From Quercus robur (lineage: Eukaryota > Streptophyta > Magnoliopsida > Fagales > Fagaceae): DNA of 64,000 nucleotides. The stretch spans positions 32,366,001-32,430,000 of the forward strand of contig NC_065539.1 of NCBI RefSeq assembly GCF_932294415.1, in the 5' to 3' direction. The position numbers and the translations under genes were made by a program. The first letter of the stretch is position 1. Each line of letters begins with the position of its first letter. This document shows positions 21,945-33,429 of this stretch, piece by piece. The notes below the pieces were generated by a model. That model searched no databases. It had not been told where the DNA came from and was given only the letters and a program-made list of their open reading frames with translations.

Positions 21945-21977
21945 AAGGTGAATGATGTTTGTTATCAAAAAAAAAAA

Positions 21978-21992
21978 AATAACACAACATTC
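21978..21992. repeat. LINE target-site duplication, right copy
   Basis: AATAACACAACATTC, identical to 16172-16186, immediately downstream of the A-tail. Confidence 0.9.
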
Positions 21993-22335
21993 CTTTTTTG
22001 GTGGGAGTCCTTCTGTTACTATAAATAAAATCACAATTTTTATTATAACTCTGTTTTGTAATCGACTGTAACTGTTTGTAGATCACTTTTATATATATAT
22101 TTATTTTTTACCAATCACAATAAACTATATGGAGTGTTGTGACAAAACTTACTCTTTTTTTGTTTTTTTTTTTTTTGTATTAGTATATAATAGATTTTTT
22201 TTTTCTTTTTCGTGGATACCAGCTTGAAGTTTTGAACAGTTTGGCTAATAAATTAAGCCAAGGCTTTTGCTTTAAGTGAGAGTGGGAGACCATATCTCAG
22301 GTTTTAAATCTATTTTAATCTGACAACTATAATGA
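21993..22335. other. Non-coding host DNA, copy C of the local repeat (start)
   Basis: The end of this stretch ('ggttttaaatctattttaatctgac' region, 22299-22325) matches copy A near 2375-2395 and copy B near 8910-8930. No gene is seen. The Pack-MULE interrupts the unit immediately after. Confidence 0.5.
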
Positions 22336-22344
22336 TTCATATTT

Positions 22345-23435
22345 GGGTAAATTCCACAAACCTACCTTGAGGTTTGTGGAAATACCAATGAGGTCCACAA
22401 CATTCTAAAACCTACCAATTTAGTCCTTAAAAGACAATTTTATCCCTACCCTTCAGTGATAATACCAATCTTCCCCATCTTGCTTCTCTCTCTCTCTTCG
22501 TTCCTCTCCCTTCTCTCTTCTCTCTTTCTTTCTCAGATCTCTCTCAAAACCCACCGCCCAACAAACCCATATCACCCATAGCCACTAGAAAAGTCACTGA
22601 CCACCACACTCATACCATCTTCTCCGGCAATAATTTCGGCATCGTTGACTGGGAACGAAAGGCTACTTCGGCGAATCGAGCCGTACAGTCTCTCAGCGTC
22701 AAGAGGAACGGTGTTCTGAATCAAAACATGCTGAAACTTATCCTCAAGCCGAGACATCGCATGCTGAATCGCCGAATAAGCTCGATCCACAATCTCCGAA
22801 TCGGACCTCACCGAATAGAAAGAGAAGTTTTTTTTTTTTTTTTTTTTTTTTGTCTGAACTGACATAAATAAATCTTACAATTTTATGGATGATTGTTCAG
22901 TAATTTTATCATGTGTATATGTATTGGTTTCTTGAAAATTTAGTGGATGTTTCTGGGTTTGATTTAAAAATGGGTTCTTGGTGGTGAATGTTTTGTTTAA
23001 ATGTGTTGATTTCTGTTGGTTTGTAGAGTAGGTTTCTGGGTTTGATTAAAAATGAGTTTTTGGTGGTGAATGGTTTGTGTAAATGTGTTGAATTTTGTTG
23101 GTTTTATAGGGTATGTTTCTGGGTTAGATTAGAGATGGGGTTTTGGTGTTGAATAATTTTGTGTTGGTTTTAATAGAGTAAAAAAAGAATTTATAAGAAA
23201 AGAAAGGAATGGCGGAACAGGTATTGGAAAGGAGCCAAACAGTGATTTTTGAGAGAGAGATCTGAGAGATAGAGAAAGAGAAGAGAGAAGGGGAGAGGAA
23301 CGGAGACAGATTAGAGAAAGAGAAAGAAAGTTAGGGATAAAATTGTCTTTTAAGGACTAAATTGGTAGGTTTTAGAATGTCGTGGACCTCATTGGTATTT
23401 CCACAAACCTCAGGGTAGGTTTGTGGAATTTACCC
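22345..23435. mobile_element. Pack-MULE (Mutator-like element with long TIRs)
   Basis: A 1091-bp element. Its ends are inverted copies: GGGTAAATTCCACAAACCTA at the left and its inverse at the right, continuing inward for about 200 bp including a CT-rich/GA-rich stretch. The 9-bp direct repeat TTCATATTT flanks it exactly (22336-22344 and 23436-23444). Nine bases is the hallmark of Mutator-like elements. Instead of a transposase it holds a fragment of a host gene (EXO70), which makes it a Pack-MULE. Copies A and B of the host repeat show the site without this insertion. Confidence 0.88.
22608..22831 (-). pseudogene. Captured EXO70 (exocyst subunit) fragment
   Basis: Minus-strand translation contains [20 protein letters not shown] and then [32 protein letters not shown]. 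This matches the conserved N-terminal part of plant EXO70 proteins, where the pattern is SRLEDEF.H.L..NTVPLDA..LYGSIRR. EXO70 is a subunit of the exocyst complex that tethers secretory vesicles at the plasma membrane. Only about 70 residues are present. An A-run on the coding strand (plus-strand T-run, 22829-22851) joins its upstream end. It lacks the rest of the gene and is not expected to make a working protein. Confidence 0.8.
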
Positions 23436-23444
23436 TTCATATTT

Positions 23445-23595
23445 TCAAGTAACTTGCCCTTTCTTTTCTTTTTTTGAACCATTTTTTTTTTCAGGAGAGG
23501 AGTCGGTCCCTGAGTCAAACGTGCGGCTCTTCCCCTACTTGTAACCTAATTAAAAATAACTTCATACGATTGATATAATGTTACTCTTTATCTTA
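23445..23595. other. Host copy C between Pack-MULE and Helitron
   Basis: Includes the blocks 'cccctacttgtaa' and 'taattaaaaataacttc' shared with 15385-15420. It ends at the Helitron insertion point. Confidence 0.5.
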
Positions 23596-23949
23596 TCTAT
23601 ATATCTATATATATATATATATATATAAAATAATAGGTGAAGCACTTAAATTAGAATTCCTAATTAGAGTTCTAATTTTGTGTCATGTGTCTAAATTTAT
23701 CCTCCTAATTGTTCAATTCAAATCTGAAATTGGAGTCCAATTTTGCTCCATCTCTTATGGAAAGTTGTCCTCCTCTCTTTCTTCCTGAATAAAACGCTAG
23801 GTTCACCTCACCTTCTAGAAATCTGTGTTTTACATTAAATGTTGTGCTATTTTTTTTTGGCTAAATAAAACCTTTTGATATCAGACACGCTTGCTTCACC
23901 TCCCCTTCTACAATAATCAAACGCAAATTAGAAATACAACTCCCCACAG

Positions 23950-24360
23950 ATCCAAAACTCTCAGATTCAACACCTCCAGAACTCACACTTCGACCCCAAC
24001 AACACACACGATGACTTCTTGGAGCCTTCGTGTTCTTGGCCTAACCTCAACCCTAAAACCCCGTGGGACCTCAAGCCCAGAGAACTCTCCGATGAAACGC
24101 CACCGTCTAACCCTGACAACAATGTTCCTTACCAGTTCGACCATGACTCTTCCACCCTCGCTTCCAAGCTCCATAGCCACCAGATTTCTGGCGCTACTAA
24201 GTCCTCCTCTGCCGCTGCCATCATGCTCCAGCAACAACTCTTCATGTCTCGCGGTGCCAGCGCTAGAGCCGGCGAGTCTGGTCTGATATAGATGTCGCTT
24301 TCTTTGGGTGCCTCCAACGATGTCGTTGATGGGTCATCGTCTTTCAAGTCTCCCAATACA
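23950..24360 (+). pseudogene. Captured 5' exon fragment of an LRL-type bHLH gene
   Basis: Reading one frame: QNSHFDPNNTHDDFLEPSCS, then WPNLNPKTPWDLKPRELSDE, ASKLHSHQISGATKSSSAA, MLQQQLFMSRG, a stop (24289-24291), then MSLSLGASNDVVDGSSFKSP and a GTGAGT donor at 24361. This resembles the N-terminal exon of plant bHLH factors of the LRL group (bHLH66/69/82), with conserved DDFLE, MLQQQL-SRG and DVVDGSSFKSPN patches. A small gap after DDFLE and an in-frame stop show that it is broken. The DNA-binding bHLH domain is absent. The assignment rests on remembered family patterns. Confidence 0.68.
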
Positions 24361-27300
24361 GTGAGTTTTCGAGTTTTGAGTTTGACTTTACAGTAACCGT
24401 TTGTGCTTTGATTGGTATTAATGTAAATAGTGGTGAATTATGAGGGTGTTTTTTGTTTAATTTACCAGGGATCAATGATGAATGCTTTTCAGCTGTGACT
24501 GTTCTTATTTAATATTTCCTGGTTATTCGTATTTTTTTATTTCAAGTATTTTTAATTTATATCTGTCTATGTCAATTCCTTTCTCTACAGAGATGAGTTG
24601 GGTTCTTTCTAAGCTTTTCTTTTTCAGGGTTTGTAGGTGGAAAGGGAAATCCTTGCAAGCAATCCAAGTCTGAGTAGAAGCAGTACTACCAGGTATAGTT
24701 TCTACTTTATTGGAACCATCAATGGTAATTTTTTTTTAATTGAATGTTAAATATACTTTATGTTTGGATATTTGGTTGGATTGGTTTGATTTTTAGGTAT
24801 TTGGGTTAGAATTTATTTTTTTTCATTTACGTATTTGGGTTTGGATTTTTTTTTTTTCTATTTTTTTGTTTTAAATATTATGATTAAAATGGTTCTGGGC
24901 TATTCTGTGATTGATTTTACAATCTGCATACTATGCTGCTTCTCTCTTTACAACAATCTGAACCTAAACAGGTATGTATTGTTTTAGACATTTCTTATAT
25001 GATTTATTCTATTCTAATCTATTTGTTTATAGGACTTCTACTAGATGTTTCTTTGCATATATTTTATTTTAATTTTCTTCAATATATTTATTTAATGGTA
25101 TATTGCTATGATCAACATGAAGATTAATTAATATTTTAGATGCCTCTTAGAAGTAGTGAATCTAATTTTTAATATTAGTGCTTCTCCTCAAAAAGTCTAA
25201 ATATGTGCACATTCTCATGGATTGATTCCTTATTGTACAACTTTGCCCACTTTTGAAACTGGTGGATATATGACAAAAAAAAGGTATACAATAGTTTTTA
25301 GTGGTAGATGATTTTAATATAGTTAATTTTTTTTAAGTTCTATTGCCATTTATAAATGGCCATTAATATCAAATTGAATCAATTATGAATCTAAGAGCAT
25401 GCACCGTGAAACTAAATTGAATTTTAGTATAAAACTTTGAAATGAATAGCAAAGTAGAAATTGACAATGAACATTCCACCTAACAATTATCAGTGAATAT
25501 TCCAAGCCTTTATGTAGGGGTGGATTCTTTTATTTAAGTTCTCTTATTTAGAACTCCCTTCATGCCATATCATTAAGCATTATGATATGTTAATCATGGA
25601 AAATTTTGTGTATTGTTGTGTTTTCCTTCTCTAAAATGGGATATGCTATGAAGTTTTCGGGTTTATGCATGTGCAGAAATAATAATAGCTTAATATGCAT
25701 CTTTTAATGAACCAATGTTGTATTCTATTAAAAATACACCAAATTTTATTTTGTTTTAAAATACATCAAGTAGGCTTTAGGATTGAGGTTGAATTTTTTT
25801 TCCCCCATCAATTACATTTCAAGGTTTGCTATGACTTGAGCTACATTGTCTAAGGAAGTCAAACACTTTAGTGAGAATTCTGTTTTTTTGTTTATGTGTC
25901 CTTAGTATGTTTAATCATTTGGTTGATTTATAAATTGACATGCTATATCAATAATAGGCTGTTGGTTGTTGCATCTTCATCATGATCACAAGGCCTCATC
26001 AATATAATTGTTTTGACATATAGAAAAAAAGCCCATTTACAACTATACAATGTTTAAGTTAAAAAGTGAAAGGTTATACCGTGTGAAACAAACACGTCTA
26101 AAAAATTAAAGCCAGATGCTAAATCTCACACAAACGTTAAACCCACTCATCCAAAGCTAACTACCATTAAAACTACCTATTTTCTTCCTCAAATAAACAT
26201 ATTTTTCAATATGTTTTTTCCGTCCTTTTGTCAAAGCACGAATTCACAAAGATCTTTATCAGATAAGATGATGGGTATTTTGCAAGAAGATTACTAAATC
26301 AAAAGGTTAGGAACCGCCATTGTGAGATTGTCTTACCAGTCTTCAACCTTACTGCTACTTTTAGACTGCTGGACCCGCTACTAGCATTTATGTTTTTAAA
26401 ATTAGGACGTTAAATATGATTTAGGCATTTGGGTTAGATTTGATTAGTTTATATTAGATTTCCTTTTCACTGTTCAAGTGACGTCACACGGCAGCAAGAG
26501 AGAAGAGCAAGAAAAAATATTGTAGACAAAGAAGGTATAGGCAATAGGGAGAGGCTTTGGTTGAACTTTGAAGTTAACAAAGAAGATAGATTAGTCTCTT
26601 TCTCTCTATATCTCTTTCTTTATTTTTTTTTTTGTTCAAAAAAATTTTCTTGCTTTTTGTTTAGTTCTAAATTTTGGATATCATAGTTTTTTATTGCGCA
26701 AATGTTACTATTTTATTATTTATTGACATTGTTTTAGGCACGAATGAAATATCTTCAACCCACGATTCAAATGTTATCAGGTACTAGATCTCTTGGAGAT
26801 AGCAAAAGATATCACTTTCTTACCCTTTTTCATAACCATCATAACTCCAAAGTCAAAATAGAGCAACGTCTTTGCCAAACAAACTTCTTCTTCTCTTATT
26901 GTGTATGTTGTGTTTATATTCAATTGCTACTCAAATCAATTTCTTCTAAAGAAAAACCCATACAATATATCCCTTTTTTTAAGCGGGGCAGGTTAGTATG
27001 ATTTCAAGAGAGAGGAATATGCAAATATGTCTATTTTCTTAATGCCAATCTCTTTCTCTCTCCTTGGAAGACTGACAATTAAGGGGTTTTATTTTTTTAA
27101 AAGGGCACTATTTCGTTTCTATATCCTAAAAAACAATATTGCAAGTTTGGGTATCTTAGTATCTATTTTTTTGTTAGTTTTTATCACTCATGTTGTTGAA
27201 TAATTTGTTTTGTTGAATTATTTTTGAAAATTTGTGCACTCATCTTAATTTGACTGAATTTTGCATATAAACTCATGTTGTTGTTGCATATATCCTCATG

Positions 27301-29900
27301 TTTAAGTTGTTTTTCATATTAAATAAGTAGTGTGGTACTCAGTTAAGGTACATCAAGATGTTTCTTCATATTTAGGTGTGGGTAGACTCATTACATGACT
27401 TTGAGTATCCATATTCTAAATTCGCAACATATGTGCACCTTGACAGCAAGTGTAAACTATAATATGGTGAAATTTACTGGCTGTGTTCATAACTAGGACC
27501 TTTTTTTTTTTTTTTCATACATGCCTGCTTTTTGTTTCCTTTTAAAGGTTGGATGGAATACCATGTTGTCTTTAGCAAGATGCTATATGGGATGGATGTT
27601 GTCTACAAGAGTGAAGTAGAAGGATATCTTCCTTTATTGTTTTGGGATGTTATTGGTCAAATATATATATATATAAATTTTACCATTTACCTAGAGATGG
27701 TGTCTTTAAGAAAAGTCTTCAAAAATCTCATCCACAATCCATCTATTTCTAAGTTATTTTCTTAGAACAATGGTCATAGTCCATATGCAGTTTATTAACA
27801 AATTAACTGTTTTTAAATGGATAACATTAGAACTACGTTTTGATCCAATTTAGTATTGGTTTCCTATGAGCATTCAATGTTACAACCTTATACCCAATTC
27901 TTGATATGCATGTGTTTGCATCTGCACCCAATTAGTGACCAACAAATTGGATAATTTATAATATAATAATCCTTAGTTTTATAGTGCAACTCAATGCATC
28001 ATTTTATGTTTTATGCTAATGCTATTTTTTATGAATATTTTTATTTTGCTAGGTCTTAATTGCTACTTAGAGCCAGAGAGTAGTTGAAAAGGGGTAGAGA
28101 CAAATAAGAAAATGAATATTGATGAAACTGAGAAAAGTGCAAATATTATCAAGATCCTAATGAAATAGGAGTTGATGGAAAATGACAACGGTAGGAAGAA
28201 TCAAGAAATTGAAAACCAAATGTACACGGCTCAAGGAAAGAGCAAGGCAATGCAGATTTCTATTGGTACTAGCTCTTATCTTTTAATGATTGGTATTGAG
28301 AAAATTCTATAATGGAAGACTTGGATAGGCCTACCATAGCCACTTCCTTTGAACTTACATAGGCTTGGACATTTGATCTTGAGGGACCAATTTTTAGTTT
28401 CAATCAGTGCAAGTACAAAATAGGGATTGGCTTTAAGGGATCTCTTTTTCCTCTCCCCTTACCTCATGATATATTTTTTGTTTTACTTTGTATTCTTGGA
28501 ATGAATTGTCCTCTTTGCAAAGTAAATTGAGGAGTTACAGTAAGAATCCTATAATGGTGAAGAGGTGTTTTGTATTTTCCTCATTATGTTTCATTTGAAT
28601 ATATTTCATGCATAAACACAGATTAAGAGGGATTTTACAATCTCCTAAAAGAAGGAAGTTTATAAAAAAATAAAAAACAAGGAAGTTTTTTTCTTCCTTT
28701 TGTCTTTTTCTTTTTTGACAGAAGTATTTAGTTTTCTATTGTTGTTGTTAGCTTTGCTTATTTTGTTTATTCATTTGTTTTTATTGTGTATGTCTTGAGT
28801 ACTTATAGATGATTTACTTTTATTAATTTATTTTATGAATAGATGATTACATAATAATCGGTGGAAAGTTTCATGAATTCCATAACTTGGGTGTGCGTAT
28901 AATCTTATATATCTCTTTCTGTAATTTTGGAGTAAAGCCTAATAAATTTGAGGAACCTTTGTGTAATTAATCTTGATTCTTGCTGTTGAAATTAGGAACT
29001 GTTATCAACTTCCTTTTAATGACTATTTTTGACTTTTTTCTGTAGTTTCTCTTTACACTATTCCCCTATTTTTACTATCCCTTATTGAGTACTTATATAC
29101 GAAATAGGACATAGAATTATTTTAGTGTTATTAAACTTCAATTTGGTTTTATTAGACATTCAGATTTTTGCTGTTTACTTCAAATAAACCTGCCATGTTT
29201 TGTGTTTTCAATGATATTTTTATTCTCATATGCTATTGTAGATTTATCACTTCTTTGTTTAGGATATTTGTGTCACATTTGGTTTGCTTTTGTTTAGAGT
29301 ATTTGGGTTAATTGGTTTTGGGTAGCCAGAGATTTGAGTTTTGCATTTGCTAGAGACTCTGCTTTGAGTTTGCTCGCTGGCAAGAAAAAGGGAAGGGGTA
29401 GCCATGGTTCATGGGGTTTTGGATGGTTCACTGACTACAGTGTTCAGTTCCAAAGCCAAAGGAGTTGATGGATTTAGCAATTTTTGGAGAAGATTAATAT
29501 GAACTAATTGTATTTGATTGATGACAATATAGACTTCATTATTATTCCTGTTTCTTTTTCATCACGCGGTTTAGTGGCTTGATGAAAGTACAAATTTAAA
29601 AAAAAAAAATCATGAATCTAAATATTTATGAGGATTGAAAAAATTAACATAGAGAAAATAGTTTGTTTCCCATTGGTTTAAGTTTTACATTTAGTTTGCT
29701 TTATAAATGTCCAATAGCATCACTTAAAAAATAAAATGCAATATATATTTTTATTGTTTTATCTAATTCTATCCTCGTGATAAACCCAAAAAGACAAAAA
29801 AGAAATTGACCAATAATATCACTATAATGAACCGATCCTGTGCACCAAAATACAATATATATGAGTTTAGTAATATAAAATATATACTGCCAAGTTTTGT
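24361..29900. other. Helitron interior without recognisable genes
   Basis: AT-rich DNA with many T-runs. Short ORFs (for example 24482-24673, 26744-27001 and 27532-27765) have no domain I recognise. GC-richer patches at about 26470-26600, 28060-28260 and 29330-29480 could be further captured fragments, but I cannot identify them. Confidence 0.4.
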
Positions 29901-30017
29901 TAATGAAATTTTCTAGTTAATAATATAAATTTAGACTTAACTGAGCATTTTAAACATGAATAAACTCATGATTAATAATATATCCATTCCCGTGTGGTAG
30001 CATGAGCTACATACTAG

Positions 30018-31415
30018 TTGAATATAATGTCTATTAGTGGTTTGTGCTCTTTTCGTGAATTATTATTAGACGTGGTTTCGTGGTATTTGATGCAATAGAA
30101 ATCATTTGTTCTACTTTTTAATTTGTATTCTATTTTATTTATATTATTTTTTATTTATCATATGTTTGGTTTTTTTTTTTTTTTTTTTCATTTTTTAACT
30201 TAGGTTATTTTATAATAAAAGTTAAAAAAATAAAATTGACAAATTTTGAGTAATGGAGCAGAAAATAAAATGCAAAAAGTAAAACAATGGATTTGTATTC
30301 ATATTTAACGGCATTCATGCTGACATTAGTTAGTTTTCTACGTACAAGGCTCTCTTAATTGTATATAGGGGTGTGTTTGTGGCCTTTAAATTTTGTAAGA
30401 CAGTTATTTGTTTGTGTTTGGATTTTTGTGACCTTAATTTTCATCTCTTGTGTCTTGTGTGTGGTTATGCACTAACTAACTCGGGAGAGATTCAAATCCA
30501 AATTTTCCTTATTAAGAGAATTGGATAATAAATTAATAATGCTATAAAACTTAAATAATTCAATAAAAAGCTCTTCATAATGACATAATTAATCTATGTT
30601 AATTGATAATTTAAAGCAATCCATATTAAAAATATTATAGTGATAAATAGATAAGCCATTGGACCTGTTGGAAGTATAGTTTGGAAAATTGTCCAAATTG
30701 ATTAACAAAGTTACAAAGTAATATCAATAATATATCAATAAAACAAGATATGCTCAAATTAACTTATAAGCAAAATAGACAAGTATAAAAGTGTATAAAA
30801 TTAAGGATTAAGTAAAACTTATCGTCGAGGCACGGAACTAAATCCACTGTTCTTAAGAAGCGATTTCGCCTCCACTGGAATGAATCCGTTGGTGCAAATG
30901 GCTCAGGCGGTCGCTCTCTAGGATACAACAGCAACTCTGTTAATGTGCACTCACAAACAAAGTTTCGAACTTCACAAATGCCCAAGAGAAAATTTTCAAC
31001 AGAAGCAAAGTAACTAGAGTATCAAAAGTAATATATGTTTTATTATTTTTAACTAATATCATATATACAGATTTTTTTTTTTTTTCTTTTTGATAGTCTT
31101 AGAGCTCTAAAAAAAAGGAAGTAGCTGAAGATGATTAGAGTGAAAAAGGGAAAGGCAAAAAAAAAAAGGAATTTTCTTTCCCATTGATGTCACAAGCCAC
31201 TATGTATTTTCTGCAAAATATGGAAATGTGCAACTGACTATTTTATAATGAAATATGAGAAGATTGAGGATTTTGTTTGCTGCCGAAAATTCCCATGCTA
31301 GCCAAGGAAAATTCTAGAGCATGGGCTTGGGATTTACAACAAAATATCATGGGTTTAAATTTTAAAACATAGCCAACGGGACCTACCATTTGATGGTTCT
31401 TATTCGGTACATTAA
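30018..31415. other. Host copy C remainder and unidentified conserved-looking patch
   Basis: Positions 30018-30130 and 30300-30470 match the local repeat family. A GC-richer patch at about 30815-31000 (minus-strand ORF 30985-30764, MGICEVRNFVCECTLTELLL...) stands out from the AT-rich surroundings and reads like a degraded repeat or exon. I do not recognise it. The remainder holds nothing I can support. Confidence 0.35.
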
Positions 31416-31714
31416 GGGTCCGTTTGGATACTGCTTATTTTGCTGAAAACTGAAAATACTGTAGCAAAATAATTTTTAAATGTGTGAGTAGTGTCGTGAG
31501 ATCCATTTTTAATTTTTTTTTTTTCTAAATAAAGTAGTTGTGGATCCCGTAAACAATATATGAACAGTATGTGAATAATACGTGAACAATACATAATAAG
31601 TACATAACAGTATAATCCACGTGCATTAAAAAAATAAGTGCATAAAAAAAATAAAAATAAAAATAAAAAGGCCAAATGCAAACGCTGGCTTTTTGTCCTT
31701 ATCCAAATGCCACC
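31416..31714. mobile_element. MITE with 'GTCCGTTTGGATA' ends
   Basis: It begins 'gggtccgtttggatac' and ends with the inverse 'ttatccaaatgccacc'. The interior contains 'actgtagcaaaataat' and repeated 'gtgaacaat' motifs. There is no coding capacity. Similar ends occur at 45830-46024 and 55683-55880, so this is a family in the window. Confidence 0.65.
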
Positions 31715-32540
31715 TAATTCTAAAATATTTAATATCAACGTTAACGTTGATTTCCATCATACAATATGTGTGTATAATCCATACCCCATTACCCAATACG
31801 CATAATAAACACGTTTTCTTTTTCTTTTTCTTTTTCAATTATGCAGAAGATATTCTTAGGAAATGCCTTTTTCTACCTTTGAGGCTCATGTATTTTTAGA
31901 CAAGAATCATTAATTTAAGGCACATATATATATATATATATATATGATGGATATTTTAGTCATGGCATGCGTCAGCTAGATCATAAGAGGCTCTGTCCGC
32001 AGTTGCCAGGTGGGGGCTAATCAGTTTCGATTAATTAGGTGTACGTCTTTCATTTGAGTCGGAGATAAAAAGTTGTCCAATCACATAGACGTAGGCTTTT
32101 TCTTAGTAAATATACGATACAATATATTATATATTTATAATTAATGAAATTCGTGCTAGCTGTTGTTTGAAATCTGAGTAGCCGACCAAAAATTGAATAT
32201 AAATTATATAGAATAATGGATCTTTCTAAAATATCAGAGAATGTGTGCTTGTCAAATACACCAGTGATGAATGATGATAGATCATAATTAAAAAGCATTT
32301 TGTAAGAAAATTCGAAAGATTCTTTGTTTGAAGAAACGAAAAGAAAGGAAAATGTCATATGAAAAGTGATAGAAAGTGCAAGACCTATTGCCCCATTTTA
32401 TTCAAGAGTTTAATGGCTGACCAATGAAAACACTACTACTATAATAGGTTGACTAACATAAAGCCCAAATTGATCCAATAGCATTTTGTGCATGGAGAAG
32501 TCTCAATTCAATTATAACATATTTGACTTACGTACCTAAA
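31715..32540. other. Non-coding spacer
   Basis: AT-rich, with a TA run at 31924-31945. A 102-residue minus-strand ORF (32358-32050) has no recognisable domain or codon pattern. Confidence 0.4.
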
Positions 32541-32544
32541 AGCA

Positions 32545-33023
32545 CTCAATAGTGATACTATATTGCTATAATGCTAAATTTTAGCTCCACAGACACTAAA
32601 ATCATGCTCCAGCAGTAGAGCTAAATCTATTTTTTTTAGTTCCACTGTTCATGAGAGCTAAAAAAAAAACATTATTTTATTTCAGCTGTTGATTAAAAAA
32701 ATGCCACTTGCTTTCTCATTCACTCTCACCATGCCTCTCTCTTTCTCATTCAGTCTCATCTCATCTCTGAACCTCATCTCTCTCAATCTCACTCTCTCAA
32801 CTCCGGAATCTCTCTCAATCTCACTCTCTCAACTCCGGAATCTCTCTCAATCTCACTCTCTCAACTCCGGTCTCTCAAGCTCACGTTTACTGTTGCCGAC
32901 CCAACTCATCGTCAACGTCGCCGCCACCAAAGCTTGACGTCATCGACTCACCAATCGTCCCAAGCCACCGATCAACCTCAGACCCATGCCGTTGATCGCC
33001 TCAAACCCACTTCTCTTTCGTTT

Positions 33024-33054
<31 letters not shown>

Positions 33055-33425
33055 TTAGCTCCGATCGAGTCTTACATTACCCGACTCACCTCAAATCGGA
33101 GTATTCCATTTCACTTTGCACTCATCATCACTGTTTATGATCACTGATCGATGATCGGCGCAGGTCTCGTCGGCCGGTACTGAATCGGACAGAGTATCAC
33201 GCATAGGTTTCGGTTTGGCTGTGTTGATTTTTCTGGGTTTTTGTTTTGTTCTTCTTCACTGGTTTTGATAGGCACGGTGGGGTTGTAGTTGTGCAGTGAT
33301 TTTTATGGGTTTGGTGGTTGTGGTAGTGTGTTGGTTGAATGAAATATTATTTTATTATAGTGTTTATATTATTTTATTGTATTAAAAAGTAAAATAGCTC
33401 CATTGCTGTAGGGTGTGTGAATGTA
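32545..33425. mobile_element. Probable TIR element with C-rich internal region
   Basis: The flanks carry repeated 'ttttagctcca', 'tagagctaaa' and 'aaaatagctcc' motifs in opposite orientations (32575-32665 and 33385-33420). The middle is strikingly C/T-rich, with a 32-bp tandem repeat and a (CT)n run at about 33026-33049. ORFs here (32689-32937, 32934-33140) are Ser/Leu-rich translations of repeats. Element boundaries and superfamily are uncertain. Confidence 0.4.
32775..32870. repeat. 32-bp tandem repeat, 3 copies
   Basis: Three head-to-tail 32-bp units end in 'caactccgg' at 32806, 32838 and 32870. The last two are identical and the first differs only at its start. The sequence is built of 'tctctcaatctca' motifs. 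Confidence 0.9.
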
Positions 33426-33429
33426 AAAT

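Larger units (their letters stand above)
16187..21977 (+). mobile_element. Full-length, structurally intact L1-type LINE
   Basis: The element is 5791 bp, bounded by a perfect 15-bp target duplication. It has a 134-bp 5' leader, ORF1 (497 aa) and ORF2 (1377 aa) both open, a 3' untranslated part of only about 22 bp, and an A-tail starting at about 21967. It is much better preserved than the other LINEs in this window (361-514, 6565-8660, 50523-50760 and 52890-55645), all of which are truncated or broken. Structure and intact catalytic motifs suggest it could be mobile. That is an inference; expression and polymorphism are unknown. Confidence 0.93.
23596..30017 (+). mobile_element. Non-autonomous Helitron, about 6.4 kb
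   Basis: The left end has a TC start after an A (TCTATATATC at 23596; an alternative start is TCTTATC at 23591) followed by a TA-rich run and 'aataggtgaagc', typical of plant Helitrons. The right end is CCCGTG, a short loop, CATGAG, then 'ctacatactag', ending CTAG at 30014-30017 before a T. The imperfect stem just before CTAG fits a Helitron terminator. Host sequence resumes at 30018 with 'ttgaatataatgtctatta', which is contiguous in the copy at 15436-15456. No Rep/helicase gene is visible. The interior is AT-rich, with a captured bHLH exon near the left end and no other gene that I recognise. Confidence 0.72.

Noticed and set aside
23591-23595. Alternative Helitron left end at 23591
   Set aside because: It also follows an A and starts TC, but 23596 gives the more typical TCTATATAT start. 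The difference is only 5 bases and remains open.
32689-33140. Ser/Leu-rich ORFs
   Set aside because: They arise from a 32-bp tandem repeat and a (CT)n run rather than from a protein-coding gene.
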